Assembly (NCBI GenBank): GCA_002702655.1
Contig: PABB01000042.1
Coordinates: forward strand, 62,001-126,000
Reading direction: 5' to 3'
DNA: 64,000 nucleotides
DNA from: Planctomycetaceae bacterium
GTDB taxonomy: Bacteria > Planctomycetota > Planctomycetia > Pirellulales > Lacipirellulaceae
In this document: in pieces, positions 59,828-64,000 of the stretch
Position numbering within the stretch: the first letter of the stretch is position 1
Layout: each line of letters opens with the position of its first letter
Made by a program: the position numbers and the translations under genes
The notes under the pieces: model-generated
The model's database searches: none
Told to the model about the DNA's origin: nothing
Seen by the model: the letters and a program-made list of their open reading frames with translations, nothing else

Positions 59828-61537
59828 TCAGTTGCAGCCGCAACCGCTGGCCGGGGCCGGAGCGGCGCCACAGCCACAGTCGCTGCTAGCAGCAGGAGCC
59901 GCACCGCAACCGCAACCGGTGCTGACGGTTTCCTGGACTTCCTGAGCAACCATCTTGCAGACCTTCACTTCGACCTGCTTCTCGACCTGAACCGGCACGC
60001 AGACGGTGTAGGTTTCGGTCTTCTCTTCCGGCACGCACTCGTAGGTGGTGACGGTGTACTCGCGGGTCCGCTCTTCGGGGACCATCACGCACACCTGGAC
60101 CTCCTTGGTGGCCTGCTCGGTGACGTACTTGGTGACCTGGTACTCTTGGGTCCGGGTCTCGGTACGGCACTTGTTCACGCACACGGTGCGGGTCCGCTCC
60201 TCGGGCACCATCTTGCAGACCTTGACGGTCTCTTCAACAGTCTCGGGAACGCACTTGCACACGGTCACGGTGCGGGTCTTTTCGACCGGCACCATCTGGC
60301 ACACCTGGACTTCCTTCTGGCGAGTCTCGGTGCGGCACTTGTTGACCGTCACGGTGCGGGTCTTCTCGACCGGCACCATCGTGCAGACCTGAACCTCGCG
60401 CTGGCGAGTCTCGGTGCGGCACTTGTTGACCGTCACGGTGCAAGTCTTCTCTTCCTGACGGCACTTGGTCACGCAGTAGGTGTAGGGCACCTCTTCGGTG
60501 ACGCACTGGTAGGTCGTGCAGGGGACTTCCTTGGTTTCGCAGGTCGGGACCCACACGCGCTTGCAGCACGTCGTGGGGCAACCGCATGCGTCGGTGCTCT
60601 CAACCTGCTGGGTCTCCCAGTGGCCGCCGCGGACCTGGACGGTCTTCATGGTGGTCACGGGGACGCGCTTGGTGACCGTACGCGAGCCAGTCATCTGCTC
60701 GGTGTAGGGCACGTTGACCGTGTAGGTCTTCTCGACCTGCTCGGTGTAGGGCACGTTGACGGTGTAGTCGACCGTCTTGGTGCTGTAGCTGGGCTCCATG
60801 ACCGTGTAGGTCTGCTCGACCTGCTCGGTGTAGGGCACGTTGACGGTGTAGTCGACCGTCTTGGTGCTGTAGCTGGGCTCCATGACCGTGTAGGTCTGCT
60901 CGACTTGCTCGGAGACCTGACGCATCACCGTCTTGGTGACGACCTTGTCTTCGTAGCTGGGCACCATGACCGTGTAGGTCTGCTCGACCTGCTCGGTGTA
61001 GGGCACCTGCACGGTGTACTCGCGGGTCTTGGTCTCGGTGACCGGCTTGCACACGTTGTAGGTGACCGTCTTGGTCTGCTGCGACGGGACCATGACCGTG
61101 TAGGTCTGGGTCTTCGTCTCAGTCGTCGGGACGCGCTTGTAGACGGTGTAGGTCCGAGTCTTTTCCTGCTTCTGGTACTCGGTGGCCGTCACGGTACGCA
61201 TCTCGGTCACGTAGGTCGGGACCATGACGGTCTTGGTGACCACGGTCTCGCCGCACCCGCACCCGCTGTCGGCGACGCCGCAACCGCAGGCCGCCACTGC
61301 GCCGCAGCCGCAGCTGCTGGCGGCAGCGCCGCAAGCGCTGCAACCGGTGGCGACAGCGCCACAGCAGGAATCACAGGCCGGTTCGGCCTCGCAGCAGCTC
61401 GTCTCGCAAGCGGGTGCACAGCACTCCGTCTTGCAACACTTCGACTTCTTGCGGAACAAGCCGGCATCGGCCTGCTCCACAGCGCCCGCAGCCAACACGC
61501 CAAGTGCGGCTGCCAGGCAGAAAACACGACGTAACAT
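59828..61537 (-). CDS. Cysteine-rich YTV-repeat cell-wall protein
   Basis: A 569-residue exported structural protein. Signal peptide 1-25 (CLAAALGVLAAGAVEQADA), then a Cys/Ala/Gly-rich block (about 30-95, CCKTECCAPACETSCC, CGCGVADSGCGCGE). A long array of YTV units follows (YTVMVPSY, YTVNVPYTE, TYTVME), then a second array of CRTETRQxEVQVCxMVPVEK units and a C-terminal GCGCG tail. Proteins with YTV domains were described as cysteine-rich cell-wall components of Rhodopirellula baltica. Disulfide cross-linking is likely. GGAGG lies 7 nt before the ATG at 61537, and a promoter and terminator are visible. Confidence 0.92.
   Translation of the reverse strand: MLRRVFCLAAALGVLAAGAVEQADAGLFRKKSKCCKTECCAPACETSCCEAEPACDSCCGAVATGCSACGAAASSCGCGAVAACGCGVADSGCGCGETVVTKTVMVPTYVTEMRTVTATEYQKQEKTRTYTVYKRVPTTETKTQTYTVMVPSQQTKTVTYNVCKPVTETKTREYTVQVPYTEQVEQTYTVMVPSYEDKVVTKTVMRQVSEQVEQTYTVMEPSYSTKTVDYTVNVPYTEQVEQTYTVMEPSYSTKTVDYTVNVPYTEQVEKTYTVNVPYTEQMTGSRTVTKRVPVTTMKTVQVRGGHWETQQVESTDACGCPTTCCKRVWVPTCETKEVPCTTYQCVTEEVPYTYCVTKCRQEEKTCTVTVNKCRTETRQREVQVCTMVPVEKTRTVTVNKCRTETRQKEVQVCQMVPVEKTRTVTVCKCVPETVEETVKVCKMVPEERTRTVCVNKCRTETRTQEYQVTKYVTEQATKEVQVCVMVPEERTREYTVTTYECVPEEKTETYTVCVPVQVEKQVEVKVCKMVAQEVQETVSTGCGCGAAPAASSDCGCGAAPAPASGCGCN
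60731..60898. repeat. Perfect 84-bp tandem duplication within the YTV gene
   Basis: 60731-60814 and 60815-60898 are identical over 84 bp. Each encodes 28 residues (QVEQTYTVMEPSYSTKTVDY plus TVNVPYTE). Flanking units have diverged, so this pair is a recent or homogenised duplication. Confidence 0.92.
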
Positions 61538-61646
61538 CACGCGCCCTCCATCAAGGCTGAAGAAAGAAAATTCCGATCCGGGGCAGCTCGAAATCGCGGA
61601 ACCCCGCACCCGCAGTGTCAGACTGCGAAAAATAGGCGTTTCACGA

Positions 61647-61674
61647 ATTCTAGTTTGGTTTTGCGGGTTCGCAA
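61647..61674 (-). promoter_or_regulatory. Sigma70-type promoter of the YTV gene
   Basis: On the reverse strand TTGCGA (61674-61669), a 16-nt spacer and TAGAAT (61652-61647). The leader would be about 100 nt to the ATG at 61537. Confidence 0.65.
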
Positions 61675-61956
61675 GAACTTTGACCTGCGCCCGGGAGAAA
61701 CCCGCCAGAACTGGCGAGCATTGTGCGGCAGCCGGCCGCAACAGCCTGCGCTGCCAGCAATTCGCCCGGCCGCGCCAGTGGGGAATCGCGATCTTGCGTC
61801 CCCAGACCCATGAGGATAGCCGCAACTGGGGTGGTTAAAAGAGGTTGTTCGCAAAGAAAATGCGGATTGTGCCGACTCGGAGGGCGCGGAGCGCTCGCGG
61901 CGAGCCGCGGCGACCGGGGTAACTTGCGGCGTCGAGGAAAGTTGATACGAAAAGTC

Positions 61957-62002
61957 AATAAAAGCAGCGGCGCTCTGCAACCCATGCTGCAGAGCGCCGC
62001 TG
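61957..62002 (-). terminator. Rho-independent terminator of the FKBP gene
   Basis: A perfect 15-bp stem (61965-61979 and 61988-62002) with an 8-nt loop. On the reverse strand it is followed by CTTTTATT. It lies 38 nt after the FKBP stop. From here to the YTV promoter (61675-61956) no gene is seen. Confidence 0.88.
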
Positions 62003-62039
62003 GCAATTGGGTGAATTGCGGCAACTGGCCGCTGCGCGA

Positions 62040-62750
62040 CTATTGCTGCGGTTGGCGGGGCCCCGGTTGAGCTTCGATCCCCAGCAGCTGCAAGTCGAAG
62101 ATCAGCGTCGAATGCGGCGGAATCGCATCGCCAAAACCGTCCGGCCCGTAGGCCAACTCCGCGGGGATAAACAGCCGCCACTGGTCGCCCACCTTCATCT
62201 TCTGCAGCGCTTCGGTCCAGCCGGGAATCACTTGATTCACCGGAAAAGTGGCGGGCGGGCCGCCCTGGGTGCTGTCGAAGACCGACCCGTCGATCAGTCG
62301 GCCCGTGTAGTGGGTGCGGACCACGTCGGTGGCAGCCGGCGAAGCGCCAGCGCCCTGCTTGAGCACCTGGTACTGCAAGCCGCTGGGGGTGACCTGGACG
62401 CCCTGCTGCGTCGCATTCTGTTTGAGGAACTCGACATTCCTCTTCTGCAAAATGGCAATTCGTTTCTGCGCGAGCTGCTGCATCGCCGCGGCGAGCGCTT
62501 CCTGCGAGTACTCCGGCTGCACGCCGCCGAGCCCGTCTTGCACGCCAGAGACCAGAGCGTTCACGTCCAGGCCGATCTGATCAGCGCGGAAGCTCGCCCC
62601 CAAATCGTAGCCGATCGCGTAACTGTGGGCGGCTGGCGCCGCGGGCGGGCGGGCAGCGCCGCCGCCGCCCTGAGGCAGTGTTTCCTGAGCAACGACCCAC
62701 GCGGCCGACGCGCCCACCAGGCACGCAACGATGACAGGGCTGGGTTTCAC
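62040..62750 (-). CDS. Exported FKBP-type peptidyl-prolyl isomerase
   Basis: A 236-residue protein that assists folding outside the cytoplasm. The signal peptide (1-24, PVIVACLVGASAAWVVAQ) is followed by a helical dimerisation region like FkpA/Mip (about 40-120; YDLGASFRADQIGLDVNALV, ALAAAMQQLAQKRIAILQKR). The FKBP domain (about 130-230) has GLQYQVLKQGAG, VRTHYTGRLIDGSVFDST, VIPGWTEALQKMKVGDQWRL and LAYGPDGFGDAIPPHSTLIF, with all usual active-site aromatics. The start is GTG at 62750, with GGAG 8 nt upstream. A perfect terminator follows. Confidence 0.93.
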   Translation of the reverse strand: MKPSPVIVACLVGASAAWVVAQETLPQGGGGAARPPAAPAAHSYAIGYDLGASFRADQIGLDVNALVSGVQDGLGGVQPEYSQEALAAAMQQLAQKRIAILQKRNVEFLKQNATQQGVQVTPSGLQYQVLKQGAGASPAATDVVRTHYTGRLIDGSVFDSTQGGPPATFPVNQVIPGWTEALQKMKVGDQWRLFIPAELAYGPDGFGDAIPPHSTLIFDLQLLGIEAQPGPRQPQQ

Positions 62751-62915
62751 GATGAATACTCCGAATGATCTGAGATTGATAGGGGACGAACGGGCTTCCG
62801 AAAGCGACGCTCGATGCCGAGTCCTACGCACGCCAACGACGCCGCGTGCGGCCTGCGCAGCATAGCTCGATTGAGCCCCGCCGCGTGCGGCGGAAACGCG
62901 CCGAGCCAAACCCGC

Positions 62916-63320
62916 TCAGCCGCCGTGTCGTACCGCAAGATAGCCCAAGCCGCATAGCGCCGTCAGGCCGAAACCGTACTGGATCAACCGCAGGCCCAGC
63001 GTGTCTCTCAGCTGCCGGGCCGACTTGAGTTGGTTGTTGAGCTCATCGAACCGTGCCTGGGCCGCCGTGGCGCCGAGCTCGTCCGCGGCCGACTGGTGCG
63101 GATCGCCGGCGTGGTCGTGCCCGCCGCTGTGGCCGTGCTCCTCGGCATGCAAAGCCGCGGCAGCCTCCGCCAGAGCCGCGGCTTGCTCGTCGCTCCACAG
63201 CACGGACTGCGGCTGGACGGTTTGCCAGGCGACGCCTGCCACGATCAGCGCCAGCCCCACGATCATGCCAGCAACGGCGAGTTTGGCGGGGGGGCGGGAC
63301 GTCGTTGGCTGGCGGGACAT
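62916..63320 (-). CDS. Small membrane protein with histidine-rich loop
   Basis: A 134-residue protein with two membrane segments: one near the N-terminus (LAVAGMIVGLALIVAGVAW) and one near the C-terminus (QYGFGLTALCGLGYLAV). The loop between is Ala/Glu-rich and holds HAEEHGHSGGHDHAGDPH, seven histidines that could bind metal, plus a helical stretch (ARFDELNNQLKSARQLRDTL). Function not recognised. ATG at 63320; TTG three codons upstream is possible. It follows the DUF1559 gene in the same direction, 53 nt apart. Confidence 0.75.
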   Translation of the reverse strand: MSRQPTTSRPPAKLAVAGMIVGLALIVAGVAWQTVQPQSVLWSDEQAAALAEAAAALHAEEHGHSGGHDHAGDPHQSAADELGATAAQARFDELNNQLKSARQLRDTLGLRLIQYGFGLTALCGLGYLAVRHGG

Positions 63321-63373
63321 AGCGATCAAAGGGCCCAGTGAACTGCGGCTCCCTACCCGGCGGCGGGGCGGCC

Positions 63374-64000
63374 TTACTCGGCCTGGGAGACGCGACCGTC
63401 GTCCACTGAGATTAAGAACGCCAGCGCGAATTCGTCAATGTCGTCCCGCAAGAAGTGCACGCTGCCGTCCAGACGCGTCGAGTAGACGCCGCCAGGGTGC
63501 AGCGAGCGCGGCGCCGCTGAGATATAGCCTTTGTACTCGTCGACGCACGGCATTTGGTCGAGTTGTTCCCCGGCCTTGTCGGGGCATTCGTACAGCACGT
63601 CGTGGGCCGTGGGGGAATTCGGCAACTGAGTGTACCGCGGGTCAGCGGGCCGCGGATCGTAGATGCGCTGGGCGTCGCGACCCGGTTCCTCCGACGCGAT
63701 AGGGTACCACTTGGGGTGCACGTCCAATGCCAGCAGCGAGGAACCGGACCATGGCAACGCCCACGCGCCGCGTTGATCCCACGGGTGCTCGCGGGTGCGC
63801 ACTTCCGTCAGGGCGACGGTGTTGCTGGCGCCATCGGTGATGCGACTCAACCGCTGGCCGTACAGCGCCAACGCTCCCCGCGCGACGTAATCGTCGACAT
63901 GGAACGGACTGCTAAATCCGGCGTAGTTGCCTTTGCCGAACCACCGTGACTCGCCGGAGCGCGGAAAGCGAAACTCATACAGCCGACCGCGCGCGGTGTC
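63374..64000 (-). CDS. DUF1559 prepilin-like protein, C-terminal part (runs off right edge)
   Basis: At least 208 residues, open on the reverse strand from the window edge. The sequence reads DTARGRLYEFRFPRSGESRW at the edge, then SRITDGASNTVALTEVRT (the core DUF1559 block), HPWDQRGAWALPW, and near the end LHPGGVYSTRLDGSVHFLRD, the usual H-x-G-G...DGSV closing motif. The N-terminal prepilin cleavage and methylation site lies outside. DUF1559 proteins are massively expanded in planctomycetes and are thought to be pseudopilins or envelope components. This gene is read before the histidine-rich protein gene. Confidence 0.88.
   Translation of the reverse strand, partial: DTARGRLYEFRFPRSGESRWFGKGNYAGFSSPFHVDDYVARGALALYGQRLSRITDGASNTVALTEVRTREHPWDQRGAWALPWSGSSLLALDVHPKWYPIASEEPGRDAQRIYDPRPADPRYTQLPNSPTAHDVLYECPDKAGEQLDQMPCVDEYKGYISAAPRSLHPGGVYSTRLDGSVHFLRDDIDEFALAFLISVDDGRVSQAE

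Noticed and set aside
60146-61534. Forward-strand frame of 462 residues rich in LGVGHVDG repeats
   Set aside because: Its repetitiveness only mirrors the YTV repeats on the reverse strand. The YTV gene has a promoter, a ribosome site and a terminator; this frame has none.
59828-61537. Direct repeats resembling a CRISPR array
   Set aside because: The repeats are coding, continuous without unique spacers, and diverge at codon third positions.
1-64000. Prophage, integrated plasmid or defence island
   Set aside because: No integrase, phage structural gene, toxin-antitoxin pair or restriction system was found. The single Uma2 gene is not enough evidence, and coding style looks uniform.

Overview
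The window is GC-rich, gene-dense bacterial chromosome. It looks like a planctomycete, most likely of the order Pirellulales. The lineage markers are a cysteine-rich YTV-repeat cell-wall protein (59.8-61.5 kb), a DUF1559 prepilin-like protein (right edge), a DUF1080 sugar-hydrolase-type protein, a PVC-type heme-binding protein with one C-terminal CxxCH, an octaheme cytochrome with TPRs, the TIGR03546/TIGR03545 pair, a long-chain AMP ligase of the OleC type, and bacterial tetrahydromethanopterin (H4MPT) C1-transfer genes (fhcD, mch). No rRNA, tRNA, CRISPR array, transposase or phage gene was seen. This is core chromosome rather than a genomic island.

Layout. 0-8 kb: argS (5' part), rsfS, a Bcp peroxiredoxin, a PilZ-like protein, a secreted Gly-rich secretin-like protein, fhcD, and an S1-domain ribosomal protein. 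8-16 kb: Uma2 nuclease, DUF1080, an HI0933-type flavoprotein, sdhB, an OleC-like ligase, a degenerate methyltransferase, a zinc-ribbon/PH membrane protein, nrdR. 16-24 kb: purH, sdhC-sdhA, a small kinase, accD. 24-34 kb: octaheme cytochrome and PVC heme protein in divergent orientation, TIGR03546-TIGR03545, then mch coupled by ATGA to a RimK-like ATP-grasp ligase. 34-49 kb: a secreted EF-hand/O-methyltransferase fusion, an APC permease, a FadL-type porin, then a signalling locus. That locus holds a 1998-residue pseudokinase-ATPase-GAF-hybrid histidine kinase, a methyltransferase resembling fatty-acid-methyl-ester autoinducer synthases, an HD-GYP response regulator and an Hpt protein. 49-64 kb: mfd, a PpiC foldase, gltA, an ABC-2 exporter, a hotdog thioesterase, DUF481 and YTV outer-envelope proteins, an FKBP isomerase, and the edge DUF1559 gene.

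How the genes work together. sdhB, sdhCA and gltA supply TCA-cycle functions, but sdhB is unlinked from sdhCA. fhcD and mch belong to the H4MPT formaldehyde/formate pathway, and the ATP-grasp gene may add glutamate to the cofactor. The PpiC, FKBP, YTV, DUF481, FadL and DUF1559 products are envelope proteins.

The most unusual features are these. Several families of dispersed inverted repeats sit at gene ends. In two cases they supply the stop codon of a gene (rsfS and the thioesterase), and in two cases they lie in frame inside conserved genes (the OleC-like ligase and mfd). About six genes have a -10 box ending only 6-8 nt before the start codon, which suggests leaderless mRNAs. The 38.6-47.6 kb locus is the best candidate for an undescribed signalling system. 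All functional calls rest on motifs read by eye; no database search was possible.
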